Part shown: one piece after another, positions 52,258 to 61,154 of the stretch
How positions within the stretch are numbered: position 1 is the stretch's first letter
Layout: every line of letters starts with the position of its first letter
Made by a program: the position numbers and the translations under genes
From: SIG440 sp045120135
Lineage (GTDB): Bacteria; Bacillota; Clostridia; Monoglobales; Monoglobaceae
Assembly (NCBI GenBank): GCA_045120135.1
Contig: JBGVEN010000009.1
Coordinates: forward strand, 128,944-192,943
Direction of reading: 5' to 3'
Length of the DNA stretch: 64,000 nt
The notes under the pieces: generated by a model
Seen by the model: the letters and a program-made list of their open reading frames with translations, nothing else
Databases searched by the model: none
Told to the model about the DNA's origin: nothing

Positions 52258-53462
52258 AAATTTTAATGGTAAATAAGTTCCTGTACCCTCGCGGTGGGAG
52301 CGAAAGCTATATGCTTTATCTTGCAGAGCATCTTAAAAAGCTTGGCCACGAGGTTGAGTTTTTTGGAATGTTCGACGAAAATAATACGGTAGGAAACTCA
52401 AAAGGTTTGTATACGCAAAATATGGATTTTCACTCAACGGGACTGGCAAGATTTTTGTATCCCTTTAAGATAATTTATTCTGTTGAAGCCAAAAAGAAGA
52501 TTATGCAGGTGATAGATGATTTCAAGCCTGATATAGTTCATATGAACAACATCAACTTTCAGCTTACCCCGTCAATAATTTATGGCGTGAAGAAGAAAGG
52601 GGTTCCCCTTGTTCAGACGGTGCACGATTATCAGATGATTTGTCCCAACCATCTTCTTTATAACTTTGACAAAAACACACCCTGCGAAAAGTGTGTTAAT
52701 GGCTCGCACATTAACTGTATCAAAAACAATTGTATTCACGGTTCTAAGGTCAAAAGTATCCTAGGTGTGATAGAAGCAAAATTTTATTCGTGGCTTAAGA
52801 CATATAAAAAGGTTGACTTGTTTGTTTGCCCCAGTAACTTCCTTGAAAGCAAGCTTTTGTCGGCAAGGGGGTATTATAAGGGGAAAACCAAAACAATACA
52901 TAATTTTATAGATAAAGAAAGATTTTCAAATACCGACCGCAAAGAGGACGCCTACATCGTATTTGTAGGCAGACTCTCCAAGGAAAAGGGCATTGAGAAT
53001 ATAGCTGCTGCGGCAAAGCTTCTTCCCGAAGTTACTTTTGTGGTAGCGGGGAGCGGCCCTGACGAGGATATGCTTAAGGGCGTTGATAATATCAAGCTTG
53101 CAGGCTTTCTTACAGGGGACAAGCTCACCGAGCTTATGGGCAATGCAAAGGTTCTTTTATTGCCCTCTGTCTGCTACGAAAACTGTCCGCTCTCAATCCT
53201 TGAAGCACACGCTTTGGGCGTGCCCGTTGTTACAATGAACAGCGGAGGAATGGCAGAGCTTGTAAAAGACGGCGTTACCGGCACGCTGGTAAATGACCCG
53301 ACCCCCGAGGGTATTGCACTCAAAATAAAAGAAACTATTGAAAATGAGGAATACTATAACATTCTCAGAGAAAACTGCAAAAATGAAAAGGACAACATTT
53401 TAAGTGTTGAGACATACTGCGATATTTTAATCGAGGAATATAAAAAATTAATTGCGAGGTGA
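52254..53462 (+). CDS. Family-4 glycosyltransferase
   Basis: A 402-residue GT-B enzyme. The start MVNKFLYPRGGSESYMLYLA and HMNNINFQLTPSIIYG, VQTVHDYQMICPNHLLY are common in capsule GT4 enzymes. The donor site has VGRLSKEKGIENIAAAAKLL, and NCPLSILEAHALGVPVV carries the EX7E-type motif. A Cys-rich insert (TPCEKCVNGSHINCIKNNCI) lies mid-protein, as in some relatives. It is translationally coupled to the polymerase gene. Sugar unknown. Confidence 0.9.
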   Translation: MKILMVNKFLYPRGGSESYMLYLAEHLKKLGHEVEFFGMFDENNTVGNSKGLYTQNMDFHSTGLARFLYPFKIIYSVEAKKKIMQVIDDFKPDIVHMNNINFQLTPSIIYGVKKKGVPLVQTVHDYQMICPNHLLYNFDKNTPCEKCVNGSHINCIKNNCIHGSKVKSILGVIEAKFYSWLKTYKKVDLFVCPSNFLESKLLSARGYYKGKTKTIHNFIDKERFSNTDRKEDAYIVFVGRLSKEKGIENIAAAAKLLPEVTFVVAGSGPDEDMLKGVDNIKLAGFLTGDKLTELMGNAKVLLLPSVCYENCPLSILEAHALGVPVVTMNSGGMAELVKDGVTGTLVNDPTPEGIALKIKETIENEEYYNILRENCKNEKDNILSVETYCDILIEEYKKLIAR

Positions 53463-53466
53463 GACC

Positions 53467-54525
53467 GTGTCACAGCCAAAAGTAAGTATTATAGTTCCCG
53501 TATATAATGTGGAGAGGTATCTTGAAAGGTGTATAAATTCTTTAAGAAACCAATCCCTGGAGGAACTTGAAATAATCCTTGTAGACGATTCGTCAACGGA
53601 TTCGTCACTTGAGATGTGCCAAAAGGCGGCAAGTGAAGATTCCCGTATAAAGGTTATCCATAAGGTGAACGAGGGTGCAGGCAAGGCACGGAATGCGGCA
53701 TTGTCGGTCGCAACGGGCAAATATATCGGTTTTGTGGATTCAGATGATTTTGTTGAGACGGAAATGTTCCAAACGCTTTACGAAAAAGCGGAAAAATACA
53801 AGTCCGACCTTGTGATGTCGGGAGTTTTGTTTGTAGACGGAAATATGTTCAGCGAACAGGGGGATTGTATTCGCAAAATCTATTTTGACAAGGACACTCA
53901 TTTTGAGACCCAAGACGCGCTGAAAGAGCTTAGAATGGGTATTGTAGGAGCTTTGCCTGAAGACGCTGATGACAGCAAATACGGAATGAGCATCTGGAAG
54001 AATCTGTTCAGGCACGAAATAATAAAAGAAAATAATATTGTGTTTGAGTCCGAGCGTGAAATGCTTTCGGAGGATGCACTGTTTATGATAGACTACATAT
54101 CCTGTATAAAAAAAGCAACGGGAATTGGCGAGGCATTTTATAATTATTGCAGGAATGGGGAGTCAATTTCAAAATCATATAAAAAGGACAGATTTGAAAA
54201 AAGCCTTGTGTTTGTCAGAGAGGTTGAAAAAAGGTTTAAAAAGGATATTGAGCCGCAAAAATATCAGATGTATATTGATAGATTCTGGCAGGCAATGTGC
54301 AGGGTGCTTTGCTCTCAGGAGATAATGTATTCTACGGATAATAATATTAAATATACTGACCTAAAGAAGAAGTTGAAAGAGGTGTGCACTCACAAACTAA
54401 GTGTCACAGCACTTAAAGCATATCCCATATGTAAATTACCGCTCAAGCAAAGGGTGTTTGCATACGCTATGAAGTACAGATTGTACTTTGTGTTAAAAGT
54501 ACTTGTTGGATTACGAAGCAGATAG
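53467..54525 (+). CDS. Family-2 glycosyltransferase
   Basis: A 352-residue GT-A enzyme: VSIIVPVYNVERYLERCINS, EIILVDDSSTDSSLEMC, GAGKARNAALSVATGKYIGF and the DxD in VDSDDFVETEMF. The start is best at the GTG at 53467, which follows GAGGTG by five bases. The C-terminal half is helical and basic, suggesting contact with the membrane surface. It is the first of three consecutive family-2 enzymes. Confidence 0.9.
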   Translation: MSQPKVSIIVPVYNVERYLERCINSLRNQSLEELEIILVDDSSTDSSLEMCQKAASEDSRIKVIHKVNEGAGKARNAALSVATGKYIGFVDSDDFVETEMFQTLYEKAEKYKSDLVMSGVLFVDGNMFSEQGDCIRKIYFDKDTHFETQDALKELRMGIVGALPEDADDSKYGMSIWKNLFRHEIIKENNIVFESEREMLSEDALFMIDYISCIKKATGIGEAFYNYCRNGESISKSYKKDRFEKSLVFVREVEKRFKKDIEPQKYQMYIDRFWQAMCRVLCSQEIMYSTDNNIKYTDLKKKLKEVCTHKLSVTALKAYPICKLPLKQRVFAYAMKYRLYFVLKVLVGLRSR

Positions 54526-54533
54526 GTGATAAG

Positions 54534-55568
54534 ATGTTTTTTTCTGTAATAGTACCTGTTTATAAGGTTGAAAAGTATTTATCTAATTGCATAGAGAGTG
54601 TTTTAAACCAGACCTTTTCAGATTTTGAGCTTATTCTGGTTGATGACGGCTCGCCCGACACTTGTCCTCAGATTTGCGAAAGCTACAAGCAAAAGGACGC
54701 CCGTATAAAAGTGGTGCACAAGCCAAACGGCGGGCTTGCCAGTGCACGAAGAGCGGGGATAAAAGTGGCTGAGGGCGACTATGTATTTAACCTTGACTCA
54801 GACGACCTGATTGAAAATGATACTTTGGAATGTGCGTATAAGATAATAAAAGATACAGCTTGCGAGATTATATCTTTCTCGTACAGATGGGCTAAAAATG
54901 GGCAGACGGTGGACATCACCAATGACGGTCTTGACGAGGGACTTTATGCGGAAAAGGACATTGAAAAGTACATTTACCCAAGACTTTTGATGGACAAAAA
55001 TATGGGGCATATGTCATATTATCTGTCGGGCAAGGCGGTAAAGCGAGAGCTTCTGACACCGCATCAGTTAGGGGTGAGCGAGAAAATCTCACTCGGCGAA
55101 GACTTGTGTTGTGTTATCCCTTGTTACCTCAGCGCAAAGAGCGTATACATAAGCAAAAAAACGGCGTATCTGTACACTGTGCGAGACGACTCGCTGTCAA
55201 AAGCGTTCAACACAAATCAAATCAAGCTTGTGGAAGATGTAATAAATGAGATATACAAGACGGATATAAAAAAGGTGGTTGACTTTGAAAAACAGCTCTG
55301 TCGGTATTCCTGCTTTATGTGTTTTGCGATTCTTGCGGCAGCAGCAGAGGGCAATCATTTTAAAAGCATAAACGAGCTTAAGAAAAACATCAAAAAGTCG
55401 GTGCATAACAAAAAAATTCCGTGTGCGGAATTTGAGAATATTTCGGTTAAAAGTCGAATATCCATATTCCTTATGAAGAAAAAATGCTACAAGGCAGCGT
55501 TTTACTTTCTTAATCTGTGCAAAACTATTAAATGCGTGTTAAAGAGGAGGCCATCTTATGAAGCCTGA
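54534..55568 (+). CDS. Family-2 glycosyltransferase
   Basis: A 344-residue GT-A enzyme with FFSVIVPVYKVEKYLSNCIE, ELILVDDGSPDTCPQICESY, NGGLASARRAGIKVAEGDYV and LDSDDLIEND for the DxD. It is cytosolic and probably adds a sugar to the undecaprenyl-linked unit. It lies eight bases after the previous gene and overlaps the next by 11 bases. The three consecutive family-2 enzymes differ clearly in their acceptor halves, so they are not recent copies of each other. Confidence 0.9.
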   Translation: MFFSVIVPVYKVEKYLSNCIESVLNQTFSDFELILVDDGSPDTCPQICESYKQKDARIKVVHKPNGGLASARRAGIKVAEGDYVFNLDSDDLIENDTLECAYKIIKDTACEIISFSYRWAKNGQTVDITNDGLDEGLYAEKDIEKYIYPRLLMDKNMGHMSYYLSGKAVKRELLTPHQLGVSEKISLGEDLCCVIPCYLSAKSVYISKKTAYLYTVRDDSLSKAFNTNQIKLVEDVINEIYKTDIKKVVDFEKQLCRYSCFMCFAILAAAAEGNHFKSINELKKNIKKSVHNKKIPCAEFENISVKSRISIFLMKKKCYKAAFYFLNLCKTIKCVLKRRPSYEA

Positions 55569-56622
55569 TATTTCGGTAATTATGAGTGTGTATAACGGTG
55601 AAACATATCTCGAAGAAGCAATCGAAAGCGTTATAAACCAGACATTCAAAAACTGGGAGCTTATTGTTATAAACGACTGTTCGACGGACAGAACAGCCGA
55701 GATTCTTGCGGATTTTGCCGCAAAGGACGAGCGGGTTAAGGTTCACCCCAATGAGGTTAATCTCAAATTGCCTACATCCTTGAACAAGGCAATCTCTTTA
55801 TCCGAGGGCAAATACATAGCAAGAATGGATGCAGACGATATCTGTCTCCCTGACCGTCTCGAAAAGCAGTTTAAGTTTATGGAGGAGAACCCCGATGTTT
55901 CGTTATCCTCCTGCAGATTTTTAACGGTAAAAAATGGTGTATATGCATCAGGCGGAGCAGGCGGAAGATGTGATTCCGATGCACTCCGTGCAATGCTTCT
56001 TGTTGTGAATCCCATACTGCACCCCGGTGTCATTGCAAAGGCGGAGGTTATGAGGAAGTTCAATTACGATCCCACCCACACCTGCACTGAGGACCTTGAG
56101 TTGTGGACAAGAATGGCAATGGAAAATCAGAAGATGCAGATTCTGCCAGAATGCCTTTTGATATATCGGCTTCATGATAAGCAAATTACAAGCACCACGC
56201 TTGAAAGACAGCACACCGAGGTTCTTAAAATCCAGCAAAAGTACTACGGTACGCTTCTTGAGGAAATGGATGAGGAAATGCAGAGGTTCTATATCAGCGG
56301 CATTTATTTTAAGGAGAGTACAGACATTAACAAATTCCTTGAATATGCAAAATGGTTAAGAGCTGTAACTGCTAAGAACTTTAATAAAAATTCAGTAAAC
56401 TATGCACTTTTTGAAATTTTAGCCGAATACAAAAGATGCGGCACTGCAAAAGCGGATATTTTAAAGGGAATGCTTACGTTCAGTCCGTGGTTTTTGTTAA
56501 AAGAAATCAGCAGAAGAAAAAGAACTGCCAAAGCAGATATTGAAAAGTGTATGAAAATTGCGAAAAATATAGGGCTTAAACAAACAGCAGGAACAAAGGA
56601 GTTCCCGATTTTTGAAAAATAG
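55558..56622 (+). CDS. Family-2 glycosyltransferase
   Basis: A 354-residue GT-A enzyme: ISVIMSVYNGETYLEEAIES, ELIVINDCSTDRTAEILADF, LPTSLNKAISLSEGKYIARM and the DxD in MDADDICLPDRL. THTCTEDLELWTRMAMENQK holds the catalytic ED motif. This is the pattern of enzymes adding beta-linked sugars such as galactose, but the sugar is not certain. The ATG follows GAGGAGG, inside the end of the previous gene. Confidence 0.9.
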   Translation: MKPDISVIMSVYNGETYLEEAIESVINQTFKNWELIVINDCSTDRTAEILADFAAKDERVKVHPNEVNLKLPTSLNKAISLSEGKYIARMDADDICLPDRLEKQFKFMEENPDVSLSSCRFLTVKNGVYASGGAGGRCDSDALRAMLLVVNPILHPGVIAKAEVMRKFNYDPTHTCTEDLELWTRMAMENQKMQILPECLLIYRLHDKQITSTTLERQHTEVLKIQQKYYGTLLEEMDEEMQRFYISGIYFKESTDINKFLEYAKWLRAVTAKNFNKNSVNYALFEILAEYKRCGTAKADILKGMLTFSPWFLLKEISRRKRTAKADIEKCMKIAKNIGLKQTAGTKEFPIFEK

Positions 56623-56640
56623 ATAGCAGGAGTTAAAAAA

Positions 56641-58005
56641 ATGCAAATTTTTGAATATCCTTATGTAATTATAACTATTCTTGCAATGATTTTTCTTGCA
56701 ATGGGGCTGATTGGCCTGTATTTTACTATGAAATCTGTAAAAACAGCAAAAGGAACAGCAGAGAAAAGCTTTTGCGGTATAGGGAAAATTGAAAATGATT
56801 TCGAAAAGGCAAGCGCTCTACGCAAAAACCGTTGTTTAATATATATTTCGATAAACTTTGACAGTATGAAAAGGTTGTATTCGGAATCAAAGGCTAACAG
56901 AACCTATGAGCAAATAAAAAGAATTCTGCTAAAAGCTTTTTGCCTTGACAGCGGAGGCGAGATTTCGCTTTACGGAAAAGAGAATTTTGCTGCGCTGACC
57001 CATTTTGAAGCAGCAGAAACGGCAACGTGTATTGAAAGATGCTTTGACGAAATTAATGAAGCGCTTGTCAAAGATGGTGTTGTCAATGTTGTTCGTGTAA
57101 ACTTTGGCTATCACTCGACCAGCTCAACCGAGGTTTCGTTTAAGACTGCCCTGGGAAGAGCAAAGCAGGCTTGCAGCATAGCGGAAAATAAAGACATTTT
57201 GTACTGCCAATGGGACAGCTCAAACGGAAAAGAGTTCGAGAGAAAGATTAAAATTGAAAACAGCATACAAAATGAAATAGAGAGCAATAGATTTTTCCTC
57301 GAATATCAGCCTATATTGGATGCTAAAACAGATAAAATTATTGGTGCAGAGGTATTGTCCCGTCTTAATTCCACCACAGAGGGGGTTTTAACACCGCGCC
57401 TTTTCCTTTCGGCAGTAAATAATGTGGGGCTTAACGAGAAATTTGATTACTACATCTTTGAAAAAAATTGCAAATGGATTGCAAGCGACAAAGAAAATCG
57501 CACAAGGTATGTATATACAATCAATTTTTCACGGTCTACTCTTTGCGACCAAGACTTAGCGGAGAATATAATAAAGATTGTGGAAAAGTATGGTATTGAC
57601 TATTCGTGCATAGCGGTTGAAATTCTTGAGGACAAAAGCCTGAATAATGTTGAAAAATCCGTAATGATACAGAATTTGACCCGCTTAAAGCAAAAAGGCA
57701 TCCTAATTCTGCTGGACGATTTTGGCAAAGGCTACACAAGCTTTGGCGATTTGACCGAGTTTGATATAAGCATTGTAAAAATTGATAAAGAAATTACGCA
57801 AAATGCAACAAACCAAGCGGGATTTTTAATTCTTAAAAACATTATCAGGACAGCTCATGACTTGGAATTTAAGACTTTATGTGAGGGCATAGAAACAGAG
57901 GAACACAAAAATTTGGTGGTGGATGCCGGCTGTGATATGCTTCAGGGGTATTATTTTTACCGCCCGATGCCGGTTACACGATTTGAAACTTTATTTGAAA
58001 GATAG
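56641..58005 (+). CDS. Membrane protein with degenerate GGDEF and intact EAL domain
   Basis: Predicted c-di-GMP phosphodiesterase. The 454 residues have one N-terminal helix (about 9-30). A GGDEF-like domain (about 60-195) has GKENF in place of GGDEF. The EAL domain (about 215-450) has AEVLSRL (EVL variant near residue 236), INFSR, VEILED, LLDDFGKGY, VKIDKE, EGIETEEH and QGYYFYRP. All metal and catalytic residues look present, so hydrolysis is likely. The defective GGDEF may regulate the EAL part by binding GTP, as in some relatives. It sits between glycosyltransferase genes, 18 bases after the previous stop. Confidence 0.9.
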   Translation: MQIFEYPYVIITILAMIFLAMGLIGLYFTMKSVKTAKGTAEKSFCGIGKIENDFEKASALRKNRCLIYISINFDSMKRLYSESKANRTYEQIKRILLKAFCLDSGGEISLYGKENFAALTHFEAAETATCIERCFDEINEALVKDGVVNVVRVNFGYHSTSSTEVSFKTALGRAKQACSIAENKDILYCQWDSSNGKEFERKIKIENSIQNEIESNRFFLEYQPILDAKTDKIIGAEVLSRLNSTTEGVLTPRLFLSAVNNVGLNEKFDYYIFEKNCKWIASDKENRTRYVYTINFSRSTLCDQDLAENIIKIVEKYGIDYSCIAVEILEDKSLNNVEKSVMIQNLTRLKQKGILILLDDFGKGYTSFGDLTEFDISIVKIDKEITQNATNQAGFLILKNIIRTAHDLEFKTLCEGIETEEHKNLVVDAGCDMLQGYYFYRPMPVTRFETLFER

Positions 58006-58019
58006 CAAGGTGATTATTT

Positions 58020-58946
58020 ATGTTATCCGTAATTATTCCTGCATACAATGAGGAAAAATGCATTAAGCATGCATTTTCCGCAATCAAGCCGTTGCTGGAC
58101 AAAAACGATATTGAAGGTGAGTTCATTTTTATTAATGACGGTTCATCTGACCAAACCTGTCAAATGATAAACGAACTTTCTTCAAAGGAAGAAAATATAG
58201 TGGGTTTGCATTTTTCAAGAAATTTTGGGAAGGAAGCTGCTATATCCGCAGGTTTAGCCGCGGCAAGCGGCAGCTGTGCCGTTGTCATTGACTGTGACCT
58301 TCAACATCCGCCGGAAAAAATAATCGAAATGTATCGCCTATGGGAACAGGGCTACGAGATTGTTGAGGGAATTAAAAAAGAGCGGGGACAAGAGAAAAAG
58401 GTGCACAGTGTTGGTGCAAAAATCTTCTATTCCGCTATCAGCCGTATGGCAGGGTTTGATATGGCTAATTCGTCGGACTTCAAGCTTCTGGATAGAAAAG
58501 TGATTGATGTGCTAAATAAAATGCCCGAACGAGGATTTTTCAGAGCAATCTCTTTTTGGGTAGGCTACAACAAGGCAACGGTTGAATATGATGTAAGGGA
58601 ACGTGTAGAGGGTGAATCAAAATGGTCATCCCGTGGGCTTGTGAAGTATGCACTTTCAAATATTTCATCATACTCCACCGCACCTATGCAGACAGTAACA
58701 GTTCTTGGGGTTGTGATGCTTATAATATCTGTTATTTTCGGCGTTTGGGCGCTTATTGATAAGATAATCGGCAGAGCACTTGAGGGCATGACAACGGTTA
58801 TAATTATAACAATTTTTATAGGAAGCATAATTATGATAAGCCTTGGTATTATAGGCTACTACATTGCTCGTATTTATGAAGAAATAAAGGGAAGACCCAA
58901 GTATATAATATCGTCAACTACAAAAAGTATAAGGAAAAACAGATAA
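58020..58946 (+). CDS. GtrB-like bactoprenol glucosyltransferase
   Basis: A 308-residue family-2 enzyme with two C-terminal membrane helices (about 225-250 and 262-290). It has LSVIIPAYNEEKCIKHAF, FIFINDGSSDQTC, SRNFGKEAAISAGL, the DxD in VIDCDLQHPPEKI, and VEGESKWSSRGLVKYAL. This layout fits GtrB/DPM1-like enzymes that make undecaprenyl-phosphate-glucose. GtrA (38984) and GtrII (42173) homologs lie in the same run. The ATG follows AAGGTG. It is placed between two EAL genes. Confidence 0.9.
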   Translation: MLSVIIPAYNEEKCIKHAFSAIKPLLDKNDIEGEFIFINDGSSDQTCQMINELSSKEENIVGLHFSRNFGKEAAISAGLAAASGSCAVVIDCDLQHPPEKIIEMYRLWEQGYEIVEGIKKERGQEKKVHSVGAKIFYSAISRMAGFDMANSSDFKLLDRKVIDVLNKMPERGFFRAISFWVGYNKATVEYDVRERVEGESKWSSRGLVKYALSNISSYSTAPMQTVTVLGVVMLIISVIFGVWALIDKIIGRALEGMTTVIIITIFIGSIIMISLGIIGYYIARIYEEIKGRPKYIISSTTKSIRKNR

Positions 58947-58973
58947 TCTGAAATTGTATAAGGAGTGCAAAAA

Positions 58974-59747
58974 ATGGAAACGATAGCAACAGAAAACATT
59001 TTAAACGGTCTTGATAATAATGAGTTTAAGATGCATCTGCAGTTTATAGTTGACAGCAAAACTCAAAAGATTGTATCGGGAGAGGCTCTTTCAAGATGGG
59101 AAAGACCCGAGAACGGGATTATAGGTCCTGTAAATTATATCAGCCATATGGAATCGGCAGGTCTTATCAGCAAGCACGATTTTTATATGTTTGAGCTTGC
59201 CTGCCAGCAGCTTGAAAAGTGGAGCAATACAAAATATAAGGACCTTTCGATTTCCTGTAATTTTACAAGGCTGACCCTGTCCGAAGAAGATTGTATTGAT
59301 AAGCTCAAAGCGATTTCTGACAAATATAATTTCGATAAATCAAAGCTTGCGATTGAGATAACCGAGGATGCCATTGAAAAGAATATGGAAAGTGCAAAGA
59401 AAAATGTTATGCTCTGTAAGGAGCTTGGCTTCAGAATTTATCTTGACGATTTAGGCAGTGGCTACACCTCGCTTTCCAATCTTTGTGATTACCCGATTGA
59501 TGTGGTGAAAATTGACCGTGATATTTTGCTTAAAACGGATACCAAGCGTGGCAAGGCGTTGCTTGCGGGTATTATAGCGCTTGCTCATAAGCTGGAGATG
59601 TCCGCAATATGTGAGGGCGTGGAAACAGACGAGCAAAACACACTTGTATCCCAGTCCGGCTGCGACTATATTCAGGGCTGGTACTACGCAAAGGCTCTGC
59701 CCTTAGAAGAGTGTGAAGCTTTTATAAAACAATATGACAGGGCGTAA
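58974..59747 (+). CDS. Stand-alone EAL phosphodiesterase
   Basis: A 257-residue soluble protein that is only an EAL domain, predicted to hydrolyse c-di-GMP. It has SGEALSRWERPENG (EAL at 37-39), SCNFTRL, IEITEDAI, YLDDLGSGYTSL, VKIDRD, CEGVETDEQ and IQGWYYAKAL. The DDFGTG loop is DDLGSG, which keeps both Asp residues. It has no sensor, so its activity may depend on expression or on a partner. The ATG at 58974 follows AAGGAG by eight bases. It is the last gene of the run and is followed by a strong terminator. Confidence 0.93.
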   Translation: METIATENILNGLDNNEFKMHLQFIVDSKTQKIVSGEALSRWERPENGIIGPVNYISHMESAGLISKHDFYMFELACQQLEKWSNTKYKDLSISCNFTRLTLSEEDCIDKLKAISDKYNFDKSKLAIEITEDAIEKNMESAKKNVMLCKELGFRIYLDDLGSGYTSLSNLCDYPIDVVKIDRDILLKTDTKRGKALLAGIIALAHKLEMSAICEGVETDEQNTLVSQSGCDYIQGWYYAKALPLEECEAFIKQYDRA

Positions 59748-59774
59748 TATTAAAAAATAATATACATTAGCCAT

Positions 59775-59830
59775 AAAAAATGCGTCATACAGCAAAGTTT
59801 GTCCTTGCTATATGACGCTTTATTTATTTT
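59775..59830. terminator. Bidirectional terminator at the end of the exopolysaccharide run
   Basis: GCGTCATACAGCAA (59782-59795) pairs with TTGCTATATGACGC (59805-59818), with one mismatch. It is flanked by an A-run on the left and a T-rich stretch on the right. It serves the EAL gene and the convergent YgjV-like genes. Confidence 0.85.
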
Positions 59831-59851
59831 GGAACGGAAAAGTATAGTTTG

Positions 59852-60376
59852 TTATTTTGCAGTTTTGGTCCTTTTCAAATCGTGCATAATCATTCCCACA
59901 GCTGTAAAGCCTGACAAAACAAGGTGCGAGATGAGGGTTCCGTAAGAACCGCTGATTATATCGTAAACACACCAGGTCAGGTTATTTGCCAGTGCCCAGC
60001 GTCGAAAGAGTTTGCCGCTTACTGCGCTGACAAGCATTACAGACATCAGACTTGCGGCGATGGCAAGCAGGTCAAACCAGGCGGAAAATACCATCAGATT
60101 TACTGTTACAAATGATATAGCGTATATTGCCATAAGCCATACGGGAACGGCTTTGTTCTTCCGGCTGAAGAAGAAGTTGATAATCGATTGAACTGTTGCG
60201 ATGAAGCAGGTCAATGCTCCGTTTTCGTTGCTTACGCAAAGGTAGCTGAGCCCCATAAGCGTATTGCCGACGGTAAGAAAAAATAAAATCAGCTTCATAT
60301 TTTTTCCTTTAATAAGGAGCGAAGCAATTATTGCCGCAAGACCGGTCAAGCTGAGGATGTATGACAAGCTTTCCAT
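59852..60376 (-). CDS. YgjV-family inner-membrane protein (second of tandem pair)
   Basis: A 174-residue protein with about five or six short membrane helices matching the YgjV family of unknown function. Recognisable parts are SYILSLTGLAAIIASLLIKG, CFIATVQSIINFFFSRKNK, VPVWLMAIYAISFVTVN and the conserved aromatic WCVYDIISGSYGTLISH. It lies one base after its paralog in the same direction. No function is assigned. The stop is followed by the shared terminator. Confidence 0.82.
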   Translation of the reverse strand: MESLSYILSLTGLAAIIASLLIKGKNMKLILFFLTVGNTLMGLSYLCVSNENGALTCFIATVQSIINFFFSRKNKAVPVWLMAIYAISFVTVNLMVFSAWFDLLAIAASLMSVMLVSAVSGKLFRRWALANNLTWCVYDIISGSYGTLISHLVLSGFTAVGMIMHDLKRTKTAK

Positions 60377-60377
60377 A

Positions 60378-60899
60378 TTATTTTACCAAGCTTTCCTTTC
60401 TGTCGTGAATTATCATTCCGACAATTGTGAAGATAAGGAACGGAATATGTGACAAAAGTGCAGGATATGCAGGCTTGAGCAAATCGTAAACAACCCACAG
60501 GCCGATATTAACAACTGTCCAGATGCGATATTTTGCACCGTTCTTCTGACCTACGCACATAATAAAGGTCAGTGAAGCAATCATTGCCAAAAGATCAACG
60601 GGGGCTCCAAATACAACGAGGTTTGCAATTACAAACGATGCGGCGTAAACCGCAACAAGCCATACGGGGATAGCTTTTTCCTTACGGTCAAAGAACGAGT
60701 TGATAAGTGCCTGAGCTGCACCGATAAAGCACGACGCCGCGCCGGCATAGCTTGCGGTAAGCAGATAGCTTGTTGCGACAAGAACACTGCCCAAAAACAA
60801 AAACAGTAAAATCCAGCCCATTCGCTTACCCTTGATAAGCGAAGATGTAATGGTGCAGATAAGACCCAAAAGGCTGAGTATGTATGCAATAGTTTCCAT
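60378..60899 (-). CDS. YgjV-family inner-membrane protein (first of tandem pair)
   Basis: A 173-residue paralog of the gene just downstream, with METIAYILSLLGLICTITSS, CFIGAAQALINSFFDRKEKA, IPVWLVAVYAASFVIANLVV and VYDLLKPAYPALLSHIPFLI. The start is the ATG at 60899 behind GGAGGAATTTTT; a longer frame upstream has no such site. The tandem pair suggests a heteromeric membrane complex or a recent duplication. No function is known for the family. Confidence 0.82.
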   Translation of the reverse strand: METIAYILSLLGLICTITSSLIKGKRMGWILLFLFLGSVLVATSYLLTASYAGAASCFIGAAQALINSFFDRKEKAIPVWLVAVYAASFVIANLVVFGAPVDLLAMIASLTFIMCVGQKNGAKYRIWTVVNIGLWVVYDLLKPAYPALLSHIPFLIFTIVGMIIHDRKESLVK

Positions 60900-60971
60900 A
60901 AAAATTCCTCCAAAGAATATTATCAACACATTCTAACACAAGTACACCGTGATTGCAAGTGTTAATATAAC

Positions 60972-61002
60972 AAAAATGCCACTTTTCAAAAGTGGCATTT
61001 TT
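60972..61002. terminator. Bidirectional terminator
   Basis: AAAAATGCCACTTTT-C-AAAAGTGGCATTTTT is a perfect 15-base stem ending the feo locus on the minus strand. Confidence 0.9.
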
Positions 61003-61007
61003 GTATA

Positions 61008-61154
61008 TCATTCGTTCTTTTGGCAACCGCTGCTACAGCTTTTGCTGTAAGGGCAACCGATGCATTTGCTGCCACGGCGTTTTTCTTTGTAAATATAGCT
61101 TGCGGCAAGTGCAATAACTGCTATTAAAACAGCCACAATAAGTATATTTGTCAC
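61008..61154 (-). CDS. FeoB-associated Cys-rich membrane protein
   Basis: I translated this short 48-residue frame by hand. It has one membrane helix (TNILIVAVLIAVIALAAS) and a Cys-rich tail with CIGCPYSKSCSSGC. This is the usual form of the small protein encoded after feoB in Firmicutes, thought to help iron transfer. It begins with GTG at 61154, directly after the feoB stop and behind AGGAGTG. It ends just before the terminator. Confidence 0.88.
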   Translation of the reverse strand: MTNILIVAVLIAVIALAASYIYKEKRRGSKCIGCPYSKSCSSGCQKNE

